Source: Desulfobacter sp. (GTDB lineage: Bacteria; Desulfobacterota; Desulfobacteria; Desulfobacterales; Desulfobacteraceae). Taken from it: a DNA stretch of 64,000 nucleotides. The position numbers were made by a program, and so were the translations under genes. Positions within the stretch are counted from its first letter, which is position 1, and every line of letters begins with the position of its first letter. Shown here in pieces: positions 38,685-50,211 of this stretch. Where the stretch lies: NCBI GenBank assembly GCA_028768545.1, contig CP054838.1, positions 124,001 to 188,000 on the forward strand. Reading direction: 5' to 3'. The notes beneath the pieces were generated by a model, which saw only the letters and a program-made list of their open reading frames with translations, had not been told where the DNA came from and did no database searches.

Positions 38685-40470
38685 TACCCAGGGGATGTTT
38701 GCCTCAAAAGAAAAAAAGATCCGCCTGGCCGACCTGGCCCTGGTCAAAGGACTGACACCCTATGTCAGGCCCTATGCCTGGATGCTGGCATTGACCACCC
38801 TGATGGTCTTTTTAGTCACAGGGTTTGAACTATTGCTGCCCTTGCTCACCCAAAAGGCGGTTGACGGATTTATCCTGCCCGTGCAAGGCACGGGAACCCA
38901 GGTTTTCGGATTTGAAATCACCCAATTTTCCTCTTTTGGTCTTTTGTTCGCAGGGGTTATTGTTTCAGGATTTATCCTTGATTTTTGCCAGACCCTGTTC
39001 ATGGAATATACCGGACAAAAAATCATCCTCAACCTCAGGTGCCGCCTCTTTGCCCATATGACCGGGCTGCCTGTGGCCTATTATGACCAGAACAGTTCAG
39101 GACGTCTTGTGGCCCGGGTGGCCGGGGATATTGAAAACATGAACGAGATGTTCACCAGTATCCTGGTCTTTATCTTCAAAGATCTCATCCTCATGGCCGG
39201 CATATTCGGGGTGCTCTTTTTCATCAATGAACAACTCACCTTGTACCTGAGTTTGATCATCCCCGTCATTGTTCTCAGCATTGGATATTTTTCCCGTATC
39301 TTAAGAAAAGTGTTCAGAAACATCCGCCAGAAAATCTCTGAGATCAATCACCGGTTCTCAGAAGCGATTGCCGGAATCAAAATCATCCAGACCACCACGG
39401 CAAGCGACCGATTTGCCAAGGCATTTTACGCCCTTAACCAGGCCCATTTTACGGCAGCCATGTCCCAAATCAAAATCTTTGCCGTATTCATGCCCTTTAT
39501 TGGATTTTTAGGCATATTGTCCACAGCCCTTATCATCTGGACCGGCAGTTTTTCAGTGGCCAGCCAGGCCATGACCTTAGGTGAACTTGTGGCCTTTCTC
39601 ACCTATATGAAACTGTTTTTCAGACCCTTGAGGGAATTGTCTGAAAAGTTTAACTTGCTTCAAAATGCTCTGGCCTCGGCTGAGCGGATCATCACCGTTC
39701 TCAATACCCCCAGGGCTGAACAGGAAAATGCCAGGGTTCGGCTGAACCAAATTTCCCGGCTTGAGTTTAAGGATATTAATTTTTCATATGAAAACAACAG
39801 GCCTGTGCTCCAGGATTTAAATTTCAGCCTTGAAAAAGGGAAATCCCTGGGCATCGTGGGCAGGACCGGGTCCGGAAAAAGCTCCATCATCAATCTGATC
39901 ACAGGATTTTACACCCCCCAAAAGGGAAACATCCTCATCAACACCATTGACCATCGCACCATGGATATCAGGGAGATTCGAAATTGCACCGCCCTGGTCA
40001 TGCAGGATCCGATTCTCTTTTCAGGCACAGTCCTGGAAAATATAAAAGGATCAAGCCGTTCAGACCATACAGGCCTTGAGTCCGCCCTTAAAAAGGCCAA
40101 CTGCGGTTTTTTACATGAAAAATTCTCAGGTCTTGACACCCTGTTGGGAGAAGGGGGAAGGCCATTGTCTTCGGGTGAAAAACAATTGGTCTGCATTGCC
40201 CGGGCCTTTGCCTTTGACCCGGATCTCATCATCTTTGACGAGGCCACCTCGTACATGGACTCTCAATCTGAAATCCAGGTCCATGACGCCATGAAAAAGC
40301 TGATGGCAGGCAGGCTGTCCATCATCATTGCCCACAGGCTCTCCACGGTGAGAGACTGTGACCATATTCTGGTGCTCAAACAGGGCCAAATTGTTGAGCA
40401 GGGCAGCCATGCCGATCTTGCCGCCCAAAAGGGGGAATATGCCATGCTCCTGAAAAAAGAACAGATTTAA
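38677..40470 (+). CDS. ABC exporter half-transporter, partner subunit
   Basis: From ATG 38677 (GAGGAG seven bases before) the protein has 597 residues. It has an exporter membrane domain, then Walker A (GRTGSGKSS), signature (LSSGEKQL, slightly atypical) and Walker B with a normal Glu (LIIFDEATSYMD). With the upstream gene it should form a heterodimeric drug or lipid exporter of the MdlA/MdlB or TM287/288 type. The 8-bp gene overlap indicates coupling. A frame open to 38626 is unlikely to be used. Confidence 0.9.
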   Translation: MSDTQGMFASKEKKIRLADLALVKGLTPYVRPYAWMLALTTLMVFLVTGFELLLPLLTQKAVDGFILPVQGTGTQVFGFEITQFSSFGLLFAGVIVSGFILDFCQTLFMEYTGQKIILNLRCRLFAHMTGLPVAYYDQNSSGRLVARVAGDIENMNEMFTSILVFIFKDLILMAGIFGVLFFINEQLTLYLSLIIPVIVLSIGYFSRILRKVFRNIRQKISEINHRFSEAIAGIKIIQTTTASDRFAKAFYALNQAHFTAAMSQIKIFAVFMPFIGFLGILSTALIIWTGSFSVASQAMTLGELVAFLTYMKLFFRPLRELSEKFNLLQNALASAERIITVLNTPRAEQENARVRLNQISRLEFKDINFSYENNRPVLQDLNFSLEKGKSLGIVGRTGSGKSSIINLITGFYTPQKGNILINTIDHRTMDIREIRNCTALVMQDPILFSGTVLENIKGSSRSDHTGLESALKKANCGFLHEKFSGLDTLLGEGGRPLSSGEKQLVCIARAFAFDPDLIIFDEATSYMDSQSEIQVHDAMKKLMAGRLSIIIAHRLSTVRDCDHILVLKQGQIVEQGSHADLAAQKGEYAMLLKKEQI

Positions 40471-40608
40471 AAAATTTACCAGAGGCGGCAACAATCATGA
40501 AAATCCCGCCCAACCGGGCAAATTAATTTACAAACCTCAAGTATGCCGCCGCCCGTTCCAGATATTAAAACCGGACATGCCGACACCCGGTTTTCTCTTC
40601 TGTTGAAT

Positions 40609-41059
40609 TCAGGGCAGAACGAAGATCGTCAACAGCATGAATCCGCAGATGAACATGAGAAAATAAACAAGGTGTCGAATATCGGCAAGGGATCGGCCCG
40701 GTTTGAGAAACAAATTTTGAAGCAATGGGGTGGTTAATAAAAGAATACAAATTGCCAAGACAAAAACAAGGGCGGATGTGACGCCCAATCCAAGGGGGGA
40801 GCCCTGTTGTCCCTGTTTAAAAAACCCGATAAAATCGGCAATAAAAAGCAGGTTCCAAATCACCACCATGAAAATGGCAGCAGAGGGTTTTATGGGAAAC
40901 CCGCCGTTTTTTTGAGATTGGATAATCTCATGTTCACTTGTTTTTAAAATTTGGTCCGTGTTTGAGCAAAACCCTGTTTTTTCAATCCTGATTTTTAATT
41001 TTTCAGGATTTTTAAAGGTCCAGAAAATTACTTTTTGTTTATAGGTTTTTATGTGATGA
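40609..41059 (-). pseudogene. membrane protein, 5' end cut off by IS256 copy 4
   Basis: The frame is open without a start codon from the IS border at 41059 to the stop at 40609. It encodes a ~65-residue hydrophilic part (KVIFWTFKNPEKLKIRIEK, then EHEIIQSQKNGGFPIKPS). Three membrane segments follow (AAIFMVVIWNLLFIADFIGFF; ALVFVLAICILLL; VYFLMFICGFMLLTIFVLP). The first ATG in frame is already in the first helix, at 40869. I do not recognise the family. The missing IS target duplication supports loss of the 5' end by deletion or recombination. Coding status is inferred only from the long open frame and hydrophobic pattern. Confidence 0.5.
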
Positions 41060-42510
41060 GGGAATGTTCAGAATTCTGTGTCACGGTTTCGGTTCCCGGA
41101 TCTGCCTCAGCGCCAGCGGAAGTAAAAGTCAGGTCCGAGAATGGGCCTTCAATCAGCCACGTCGGAGGAGTTGACTTTTGCTGGAGTGGAGTTCCTGGAA
41201 CCATCTTTTCCATCTGTAAATAAATCCCTATCAAATTCCCAGCTCTTTATCCAGCCGGCCTTCAAAGAAAATTGCCAACTGGGAAATTGTCAGTGACCAA
41301 TTTTGAATCGGCATTGTCCATTTTTTACTGGCGTTCTGGATCCCCATGTAAAGCAGCTTTAACAGGCTGTCCTGGTTCGGGAATGATCCCTTTGTTTTGG
41401 TCAGTTTTCGAAACTGTCGATGCACAGCCTCAATGGTATTTATGGTGTATATTATCCGTCGAATCTCTTCTGGATATTTAAAGAAATGACTGAGGCGTTC
41501 CCAGTTGTTCCGCCAGGATTTTATCACAATCGGGTATTTGTCATTCCATTTATTTTCCAAGATATCCAGTTCTTCTTCGGCCAGATCCTTATTGACCGCT
41601 TTATAAACACGTTTTAGATCTGCCATAAATTCCTTTTTATTTTTGGAACCAACGTATTTCAATGAATTTCGGATCTGGTGGACTACGCAGAGTTGAACTT
41701 CTGTGTCCGGGAATATGGTCTCAATGGCCTCGGGTAAACCTTTTAGACCATCAACACAGGCAATCAGGATATCTTTTACCCCTCGGTTTGAAAGGTCTGT
41801 TAACACCTGCAGCCAGAAGTTCGCACCCTCATTCTCGGATATGTACAGCCCAAGAACCTCTTTGCGGCCCTCGATATTCACCCCAAGAATTGTGTAAACG
41901 GCTTTGCTGTCGACCTTTCCGTTTTCTCGTACTTTATAATGTATGGCATCAAGCCATACGATTGGGTACACATTTTCCAACGGCCTGGCCTGCCATTCTT
42001 TGACGGTATGGATGATTTTATCGGTAATGGTGCTCAGAGTGGCATTTGAAATCTCAAGTCCATAGATTTCCTGTAAATGGGAAGCCATATCATTATAACT
42101 CATGCCCAGGCCGTAAAGGGCTATTATCTTTCTTTCAATTTCATCGCTGAGCGTTGTCTGATGTTTTTTGACGATCTGTGGAGAGAAGGTTCCGGCCCTG
42201 TCACGCGGGGTTTTTAGCTCAAATTTACCATCCAGGGATTTAATGGTCTTTTTGCTTTTTCCATTACGGCGGTTGGCAGAAACTTCCTGCCCGAGATGGG
42301 ACTCCAACTCTCCTTCAAGAGCAGCTTCAGCAAGATTTTTGATTAATGATGTAAGGACGCCGCCCTTACCTGTGAAGGGTTTACCTTCCTGGATGCCTTT
42401 AAGGGCTTTTTGAAAATCAAATTCGGTGTTTTCTTCGGTCATGTCAGTTCTCCTTATTTAGCTGAGTATATCAGCTTTCATTCAACTGACACAGAATTTT
42501 GAACGCCCTC
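41060..42510 (-). mobile_element. IS256-family element, copy 4
   Basis: The element is 1451 bp. Its flanks, TGTGATGA on the left and CTTTTTTC on the right, do not match. The outermost base at the right end is also C instead of T. Both neighbouring genes are truncated exactly at its borders, so it marks a rearrangement junction. Confidence 0.93.
41231..42442 (-). CDS. IS256-family transposase (copy 4)
   Basis: The 403-residue frame is intact. It differs from copies 3 and 6 at few positions (for example GLPEAIE and IIYTINTIEAVH). The Thr-to-Ile change lies three residues before the catalytic Glu context, so activity could be altered. Confidence 0.93.
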   Translation of the reverse strand: MTEENTEFDFQKALKGIQEGKPFTGKGGVLTSLIKNLAEAALEGELESHLGQEVSANRRNGKSKKTIKSLDGKFELKTPRDRAGTFSPQIVKKHQTTLSDEIERKIIALYGLGMSYNDMASHLQEIYGLEISNATLSTITDKIIHTVKEWQARPLENVYPIVWLDAIHYKVRENGKVDSKAVYTILGVNIEGRKEVLGLYISENEGANFWLQVLTDLSNRGVKDILIACVDGLKGLPEAIETIFPDTEVQLCVVHQIRNSLKYVGSKNKKEFMADLKRVYKAVNKDLAEEELDILENKWNDKYPIVIKSWRNNWERLSHFFKYPEEIRRIIYTINTIEAVHRQFRKLTKTKGSFPNQDSLLKLLYMGIQNASKKWTMPIQNWSLTISQLAIFFEGRLDKELGI

Positions 42511-42899
42511 CTTTTTTCAGGATCCGCCCTATCCGTAACATATGCCGGAAAGGCTGTTGTATAAAAAGCGATTCCCAGACCGTGAAAAATCCGAATGTTG
42601 ATAAGATAAATGAAGTTGGTGGACACAAGATACAACAGGGGGGCCGCAAAAAAGAAAAAGGCTCCCGCAAAAAGGGATATTTTTCTGCCGTAATTGTCCG
42701 TTATAAACCCTGACAGCGGTCTTGCCAGCAACACGCCAAAGGCAAATGCCCCAAGAACGGCCCCTATCCGAAGGTTGGTGTACCCGGATTGGGCCAGATG
42801 AAGCGGCAGGGTGGGCAAAAACAGAGCCTCGTTCGTAAAGAACAGAAAGGTAGAAATAAATAAAATGGTCAGATTTTTATCACTTAAAATATATTTCAT
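42511..42899 (-). pseudogene. MFS transporter, N-terminal fragment
   Basis: About 129 residues remain, with four membrane helices. The loop LARPLSGFITDNYGRKISLF corresponds to the conserved MFS motif between helices 2 and 3. The gene breaks off at the IS256 border (TDRADPEK) and continues only into IS sequence. A full MFS protein needs ~400 residues, so two-thirds are lost. The start is ATG 42899. Confidence 0.85.
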
Positions 42900-42956
42900 A
42901 CATATTCATTGGGTTCACACAACTTTTTACATCTGCTACCCCCGGTTGTTATGAGA

Positions 42957-44174
42957 TTAAACATCACCAAGGCATTGATCATAAATGGTATTGCAAAGAT
43001 CTGCCAACATCATGTCCTGGCCGTAACCTGCAACAAATGAAAGCCCCACAGGAATACCTTTCGCTTCCGGTATGGGTATTGTGATCTGTGGGGTACAAGA
43101 TAAAGATGAAACCGCATTAACACCCATCGCTTTCGGGACATAATCCCCGTCAAGAAAATCAGGGGTAATTTGGTCTAAACGAGGCGATAGGTCGACGGTT
43201 GTGGGAAAGCATAATACATTACCGGCACAAAGAAATTTATTCAGGTTATTCTGAAATTTTTTTTGGGCAGACAGCATGTTTTGAATATCGTTTCTGCTTG
43301 CAGATTCAGCATAATCACAAAGGCTGAATTCAACGGCTGCGCTTAATTTGGGTCGCTTTGTTTTTACCCAGGAGCCAAAGGTATTCCAGATCTCTGTTGA
43401 GAGTAAAAAGCCGAGTTGTAAAAAAAGGGCATTAAAATCTGAATTAAAAGCTGTAATTTCAGCGAGGGTTAATGTTTGAGTCTTAAAATTACAGATGATT
43501 TTATTTTGAATTGTCCTTGAGGCCTGCTCAATTGTTTGATCAGATATTTTGAATATATCATCAATAAAACATATTGTGGGAACATCCCTATGTCTTGACA
43601 TGTCTTGTGCAAGCAGAACCTGCATGACCTTTTCCAGGATTTGCCCGTTTTGTGAAATAATGCCAACCGTGTCAAAAGAGGGGGCTAAGGGTAATACCCC
43701 TGCAACCGAAATAATCCCGTGCGAGGGTCTATACCCCCAGACACCGCAATTGCTTGCAGGAACCCTTATGGACCCTCCGGTATCCGTGCCCATGGCAAAA
43801 TCAACCCGCCCGCCGGCAACAGCCGATGCGGATCCGCTGGATGACCCGCCCGGGATCCTGTCCGGCGCTTTGGAATTTATGGGGGTACCATAAAATGAGT
43901 TTACACCCATTAAGCTGTAAGCCAGCTCATCTGATTTTGTTTTTCCCTTAAATATGCCCCCTTCGCATAAAAGCTGTTCTATGCAAATCGCATTTACAAC
44001 AGGAGTATCATGGGTCTCAACCCAACCGGGACTGCCGTAACCTGTGGGCTGATTTTTAATATCAATATTGTCTTTTACAGCAAATGACATCCCCTTTAAT
44101 ATCCCGTCTGAATAGGGTAAAATTGTCTGGGTGGAAACAAACGGATCTGAACTATCAATATTCACTGAGTTCAT
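42957..44174 (-). CDS. amidase-signature hydrolase
   Basis: The 405-residue protein carries the Ser-cisSer-Lys triad of the amidase-signature family. The Lys is in MSFAVKDNIDI, and the serines are in GGSSSGSASAVAGG and GTDTGGSIRVPAS. It would hydrolyse an amide; GatA is less likely because no gatB or gatC is near and the protein is short. Its base composition is more AT-rich than surrounding genes, which hints at a different origin. No lesion is visible. Confidence 0.87.
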   Translation of the reverse strand: MNSVNIDSSDPFVSTQTILPYSDGILKGMSFAVKDNIDIKNQPTGYGSPGWVETHDTPVVNAICIEQLLCEGGIFKGKTKSDELAYSLMGVNSFYGTPINSKAPDRIPGGSSSGSASAVAGGRVDFAMGTDTGGSIRVPASNCGVWGYRPSHGIISVAGVLPLAPSFDTVGIISQNGQILEKVMQVLLAQDMSRHRDVPTICFIDDIFKISDQTIEQASRTIQNKIICNFKTQTLTLAEITAFNSDFNALFLQLGFLLSTEIWNTFGSWVKTKRPKLSAAVEFSLCDYAESASRNDIQNMLSAQKKFQNNLNKFLCAGNVLCFPTTVDLSPRLDQITPDFLDGDYVPKAMGVNAVSSLSCTPQITIPIPEAKGIPVGLSFVAGYGQDMMLADLCNTIYDQCLGDV

Positions 44175-44394
44175 TTTTTCTCTCTTTGATCATGGAACTT
44201 TAATCTATCATAGCACAAGTATCCGGGGTTTGTCCTGGGCAAGCATATTTTTAATTTGTCTTGTTTAATGATCTTTTTATTGATTTATCTTTTTGTTCAT
44301 TATGGTTCATGCTTTCAATTACTGCTTTACACCCCAATTGTAAATTCAAACAAATAAAAACGGTCTTGACACTGGGAATCAACGAGAACAGCCA

Positions 44395-47300
44395 TTAAAA
44401 TGGGAACCGAAAATTGATTGAGCCTGTTTGATTAAAAAAATGCTTGCGGGACTCAACCCGGTACCGGGCAAGCAATTCCATCCCTCTAAAACAGGTCAGT
44501 TCATACCCCAGTCCACCCTGGTAAACCTTCTCATCCGGGCTGTTTCCTGTCACCACAAATGAGGGCCCCCCACCGGTATAGGTAGATACAAGAGAAGATC
44601 CGTCCGCCAGCAAATCATACCCCAGGCTGATCTGGCCAGTCAGTCTCTGGTTTTGGGTGATCGAATATTCAAGTCTCCCCCCAATGGAAGCCACCAGGGT
44701 ATCTGCATTAACTCCCTGAACCTTAAGATTCAGAGCACCGGCTCCGGTTTCAGTATAATCGTCAACACATATATATATGTAATCCAGGCCCAGTGAGGCC
44801 CCAAGGGTCAGGTTGTCATTAATTGCATAGGTCTTTACCAATTCCGCATCCACCAGGGTGTGAAGGGAGTCATACTCGGCAAGAGCGGTTCTGCCTAGTC
44901 CGCCGAACACAATATTTCTGGACGAATCGTTTTGGTTGAATCCCAAAGCACCGACCAGGTTAAGGGTAAAATATTTTCCAAGATCACCGTTGGCATACAA
45001 GGTGGCCTGCCAGGTTTCGACATCCAACTGCTGCTGGGTAATGATAGAATCGCTCTGAACATCTGCCGTGCCATAGGAAACAGCCGCTCCCATACGCCAT
45101 TCAGGATTAATTTTACCGTCTGCGCCAATGGCAAGACCATAGGCATTGGCTTTATATCCGTCTATACCATTCCACTTGTCCTGGTCTGTCCTGGCATAAA
45201 AGGGCTTTACCCAGACAAATTGGTCTTCAAACACAGGATCCCCTGCTGACATGCCGCTAAACCCACCCAGCCGGTTCTGGACCACCTGGGTGGCACCGTT
45301 GGCCGCAAGGTCAAATCCGATTTGCGGACTGGCTGAAGCAAGAACCGGAACGGTCTGGGCCACGGCCTCGGCCACTTGTTCACCGGTTTGAAGGGCGCCC
45401 ATTTCATCCAAAACAGCCTGCATATCCGGGGTGACAGTGCCGCTGACAACAAGATCATCCAGCACCCCTGCGGCACCTGCGGCCACCGGATTGGAGACTT
45501 GGCTGCTGTCATTTACCGCTTGTGCACAGGTTAATTGCCGCAATACGGTCAGATCAATCATATCATTGTCAAATGTTGGAATAAACTTCCACATGGCACT
45601 ATTATCTTCAACTTCAAACCGATTCTGGTCCACCACCAGGGTGTTGGCGGACAAAACTGCATTTAGAGCATCATTAACCGCCAGAGTATCATGGGCAGTC
45701 ACATTGACATTGATGAGATTGTTGGCACTCAAATCGGCTGTGCCGGTAACCCTAACTTTTCCGTAACTTGATGCACTGACAGCATCTACTTGGATTTTTC
45801 CATTGCCTGCCTGGGTGTAATCTCCCAAAATGGTGGCGGTATCTCCGGCATCCACTGCCAGGGTGCCATAGTTAGAAATTTTATTGCCTGGGGTAATTGT
45901 ATGGAAAAGTTTCAGGATGCCGGTGTTCCCCACAACAAAGGGGTTATTGGCAAAAACCGGACGATCAATACAAAGCGTTCCGTTGACCTGAGCATCCGTA
46001 AAAATCAAATCGCCTGCCCCTGCTCCTGAAATCATGGCTGTTTTATCCGCTGCAACATTCAGGCTTGTCAGGGTCAGGTTGGCGGCGGAATTCTGATTTA
46101 AGGTGCCGGCAAGATGGGTATTGGTAAACCGGGTGTCAGTCGTGGCCGTATAATTCAGAGTGCCGTCAATGTTTGCAAAGGCAAGGTCTGTTGCCTGCGT
46201 TCCGCCCAAGGTGGCTGAGTCCCCGGCATTGATTGTCAGAGTCTCTATACTGAACCCCGCATTGGCATTGTTAAGGGTTGAATTATTACCCAATATTGCA
46301 TTTGTTGCAGTAAGGATGCCTGTACCGCCGATGAGACCGGTCTCTCCATCACCTATATTCAGTGTGGATAATCCCAGGTTAGCGGCGGAATTCTGATTTA
46401 AGGTGCCGGCAAGATGGATATTGGCAAACCGGGTGTCAGTCGTGGCCGTATAATTCAAAGAGCCGTCAATGTTTGCCAAGGCGAGGTCTGTTGCCTGTGT
46501 TCCGCCCAAGGTGGCTGAGTCCCCGGCATTGATTGTCAGAGTCTCTATACTGAACCCCGCATTGGCATTGTTAAGGATTGAATTGTTACCCAATATTGCA
46601 TTTGTTGCAGCAAGGATGCCTGTACCGCCGATGAGACCGGTCTCTCCATCACCTATATTCAGGATGGATAATCCCAGGTTGGCGGCGGAATTCTGATTTA
46701 AGGTGCCGGCAAGATTGGCGGTGGTAAATGTGGTTTCAGCCGTGGCTGTAAAATTCAAAGTGCCGTCAATATCAGCCGTGGTTACTCCTGTTGTCTGTGT
46801 GCCGCCCAAGGTGCCCGTTTTACCCGTATCCACTTCAAGGGTGCTGATGCTCTGGGCTCCGCCTGTGGCCGTGTTGACCAGGCGGCCGTCGCTCAGGTTC
46901 AGGCTACCGTTGATCATCATATCGGTGCCCGTGTGGGTATGGGTGCCCGAAAGGGTATAGGTATCTTCTGCATCCACTGTAAAGGTGCCTGTGGAAATAA
47001 TGTCGTGGGAAAGATTTAAATCTCCGCTGATATTTGATGTTTCAATGCTCAGATTTCCGGTTCCGGCTCCGCTGATATTGGCTGCATCACCATTGGCCAC
47101 ATTCAAAGTAGTCAGGGTCAGGCTGCCGGCGGAATTCTGATTTAGGGTGCCGGCAAGGTCGGCAGTGGCAAATCCGGTATCAGCCGTGGCCGTAAAATTC
47201 AAGGTGCCGTCAATGTTTGCCCTGGTTAAATCGATTGCCTCTGTTCCCCCGAGGGTGGCTGAGTCCCCGGCATTGATTGTCAAAGTGTCTATACTGAATG

Positions 47301-48678
47301 TGTTATTGGCATTATCAAGGGTTGAATTATTACCCAGTATTGCATTTGTTGCAGCAAGGGTGCCGGCACCGCGGATGATTCCCGTATCGCCATCACCTAT
47401 ATTCAGTGTGGATAATGCCAGTTCATTGGCTGAATTCTGATTCAAGGTACCGGCAAGGTTAGTGGTGAAAAATGTGGTGTCAGCCGTGGCCGTATAATCC
47501 AAAGTACCGTCAATATTGGCCGTGGTTACCCCTGTTGTCTGTGTGCCGCCCAAGGTGCCGGTCTTGCCCGCGTCCACCTCAAGGATGCTGATGGTCTGGC
47601 CCCCGCCTGCGGCAGTGTTGACCAGGCGGCCGTCGTTCAGGTTCAGGCTGCCGTTGATCATCATATCCGTGCCCGTGTGGGTATGGGTGCCCGAAAGGGT
47701 GTAGGTATCTTCGGCATCCACGGTAAACGTGCCTGTGGAAGTGATCTCGCTGTTTACATTCAGATTCCCCCTGATCAAAGAATTGCCCAGGCTAAGGTTT
47801 TGGGTTCCCTGGATGGTCCCTGTTTTACCATTGTCCACATTAAAACTGCCAATGGATTGTGTACCGCCTGAAGCATTATTGACAAAGGTGCCGTCGTTCA
47901 GATTCAGCTGGCCGTTGACCGTCATATCCGTGCCCGTGTGGGTATGGGTGCCCGAAAGGGTGTAAGTACTTCCGGATCCAATGGTGATCTTACCGCTTGT
48001 TGAAACGGTATCTGTGATATTCAAGTCGGCTGATGCCCCTGACACGCCATTCAGGAGAACGGTTCCGCCAGATCCGTCCGGCACAGCCGCGCCATCAAAG
48101 GTCTTTGCCCCTATAAAGATATTACGAAAGGCATTTTCATCCCCGTTCAATGTGGTGGTGCCTCCTACAAAATACCCATCCCAATTTCCTGCGGAAGCGG
48201 ATTTAATTTTATCATCAAAGGTCAGACTAAACGCATTATCCACGGATGTGGTGTCTGCCATTTTATTTCCATCTGTGGCATACCCAAAGGTCAGAAATGC
48301 GGTGCCGCCATCATCGGAATCATTATTGTTAATATTGCCGGTTAGGGATGTCCCGTTTAATAAATGAAAAATATTGGTTTCACCTGTTCCGGAGGTTAAA
48401 CCTGAGGAAAGGGCATTGCTATAATAGGAGCTATCTGTTGAAGATATTGAATTTGAGATATGGGCGGCATTGCCCGAACCGATCAAGTGAAGGCCTACGG
48501 CATCACGCCCTTGGCAAGAATGGTCCCGGACATGACAACGGTGTTATCCGTCCAACCTGAGATACCGTCGCCATAAGCACCAGACGTATCTATGTTGCCG
48601 GAAAAGGTCATTGTATTTTCATCATAGACCTTAACACCTTTTGCCTGGAAATTTGCTGTTGTTATATTGCCGGATATA
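44395..48678 (-). pseudogene. autotransporter adhesin-like protein, frameshifted and N-terminally truncated
   Basis: The main frame (44395-48486) encodes ~1360 residues: a Gly/Asn/Thr-rich beta-helix passenger with repeats, a linker, and a C-terminal 12-strand beta-barrel. The barrel runs from FVWVKPFYARTDQ to the terminal FRFPF, whose last Phe fits a BamA-type signal. Upstream, another frame (48495-48678) encodes more passenger (SGNIDTSGAYGDGISGWTDN). The two join if one base is removed near 48497-48512 (AKG to AVGLHLIGSG). The gene then stops dead at the ISKra4-like element at 48679, and no signal peptide is found beyond it. The product can no longer be secreted. Confidence 0.85.
46088..47731 (-). 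repeat. 300-bp in-frame repeats in the autotransporter passenger
   Basis: A GAATTCTGATTTAAGGTGCC-like segment starts repeat units at 46088, 46388, 46688, 47132 and 47432. The spacings are 300, 300, 444 and 300 bp. All are multiples of three, so a 100-residue unit is preserved. The 444-bp spacing contains an extra 144-bp block encoding the motif YTLSGTHTHTGTDMM, which recurs near 47680 and 47960. Adjacent units at 46088 and 46388 are nearly identical at DNA level. Confidence 0.85.
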
Positions 48679-50201
48679 GGGCGCATTCCCATTTTCCCGG
48701 TTTTAAAAAGGCCTGTCTTTTAGAGCAAAAAGAATGATATCCTCTGTTACGCTGAAATGAACATAAATGGATTGTGCTAATGAAGAAAGCTGAAGATTGT
48801 AATACTGTTGATGAAGTCCTTGCATGCCTCAAAGAACTGGAAGAAGATCCAAATCGCTTGGTTCGTAACGCTAACGAATTAGAACAGATGGAGCAGGAAA
48901 TCCTTGAGTATACAAATCGGATAAGCGCCTTTTTTTTAAAAAAAAGATCCAGGCCTCAGTAGATTCCTCTGAACAGGTCGACCAAGAAAAAGAATTGATG
49001 TCCAATTGGCCGGGACGGATGAAAAGCGAAGGGCTTGAGACCGTTTGGATTCAGCTTTGTACAGATAGTTCGGTTGATATTCATGTTCGATACTATCGAA
49101 GGTCCTGTGACCGCCGAAAAGGAAAAAGATATAAAGGTGCATACGCTGGCTTAATCCTTCTTGGAATCCATGATCGCTGCTCGCCTGCTTTGGCTTCTAT
49201 GGTGAGTTCTTGGTCAGCCTTATTAAGTTCTTTTGAAGAAGTCCGTCAAGTGCTTTGTGACCGTGGGATGACGTTGGGTATAAAGGTCATCCGTAAACTG
49301 ACCTATCGGTACGCATAGCGGGCTCGAGCCGAACAACAAGCGGGCCGAATCCCATTAAATGATAGAGATTTACTTGAAGGGCGGCGAGTCGTTATCAGCA
49401 CTGATGGTGGCCGCACTCGGCTCAGAGAGAAGAAAAGGGGACCAAAAACCCAAAAGGATAGAACCCGATTTCGTGGGGCATGGCGAGAACCCAAGCTTTT
49501 GATCATTTATGTAGTGGACGCCCATGGAAAACAAGAAAAAAGCTTTTCACCATTTATTGATGGCTGTTTCAATGGACCGGATGGTGTATTCCACTTGTTA
49601 AAGGGTTATTTGAACTCCCTTCATATTCAGAACTCAGACAAAATACTGTTTGTTGCAGATGGGGCACATTGGATTTGGAATCGAATCCCCGGACTGCTAA
49701 AAGCATTGGGTTTGGCTCCTGAGCGTGTGTATGAACTTCTCGATTTCTACCATGCAGTTGAGCATCTGGGTACAGTAGCAGGCTTAAGGAAGACCTGGTC
49801 ATCCAAGGAACGCAAACGCTGGGTATCGAAGCAGCGAGGTCTTCTGCTGAAGGGAAAGGCGATTGAGGTGGTACAGGCCGTCCAGAAGCTTTGTAGAGGC
49901 AGAAACAGTAAGGCTATCAAGACGGAACGGGATTATTTTGTGCGCAATGAACTGAGGCTTAATTTCTCAACTGTAAAAGCGTTGAACTTACCTATTGGCA
50001 GCGGTGCTATTGAAAGTTCGATTCGGAGAGTCGTGAATTTACGTCTTAAAGGTCCATGCATCTTTTGGTATCGGGAGAATGCAGAAAAAATGATTATGCT
50101 GCGATCATTTTATAAAGCAGGGCGTTGGAACTGCCTGAAGCAGATGGCAAAAATGCACAATCCAGTGCCAGCGGTATAACCGGGAAAATGGGAATGCGCC
50201 C
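48679..50201 (+). mobile_element. ISKra4-like element, copy 3
   Basis: The element is 1523 bp and is flanked by CGGATATA at 48671-48678 and 50202-50209. It was inserted into the autotransporter gene. Only ten bases of that gene remain on the far side before an IS256 copy begins. Confidence 0.92.
48774..50179 (+). pseudogene. ISKra4-like transposase (copy 3) with nonsense codon
   Basis: OrfA (48774-48962) and the slippery run are intact. OrfB has TAG at 49316-49318 where copies 1 and 2 have GAG (context YRYA-E-RARAEQ). Both catalytic halves are otherwise preserved up to 50179. This copy could move only if another copy supplies transposase or the amber codon is read through. Confidence 0.88.
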
Positions 50202-50211
50202 CGGATATATC

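Noticed and set aside
46088..47732. Possible CRISPR array because of regular repeats
   Set aside because: The units are 300 bp, coding and without short unique spacers; they are protein repeats.
46160..47965. Plus-strand frames of 60-130 residues across the autotransporter gene
   Set aside because: They recur at the repeat spacing and are antisense reflections of the passenger repeats.
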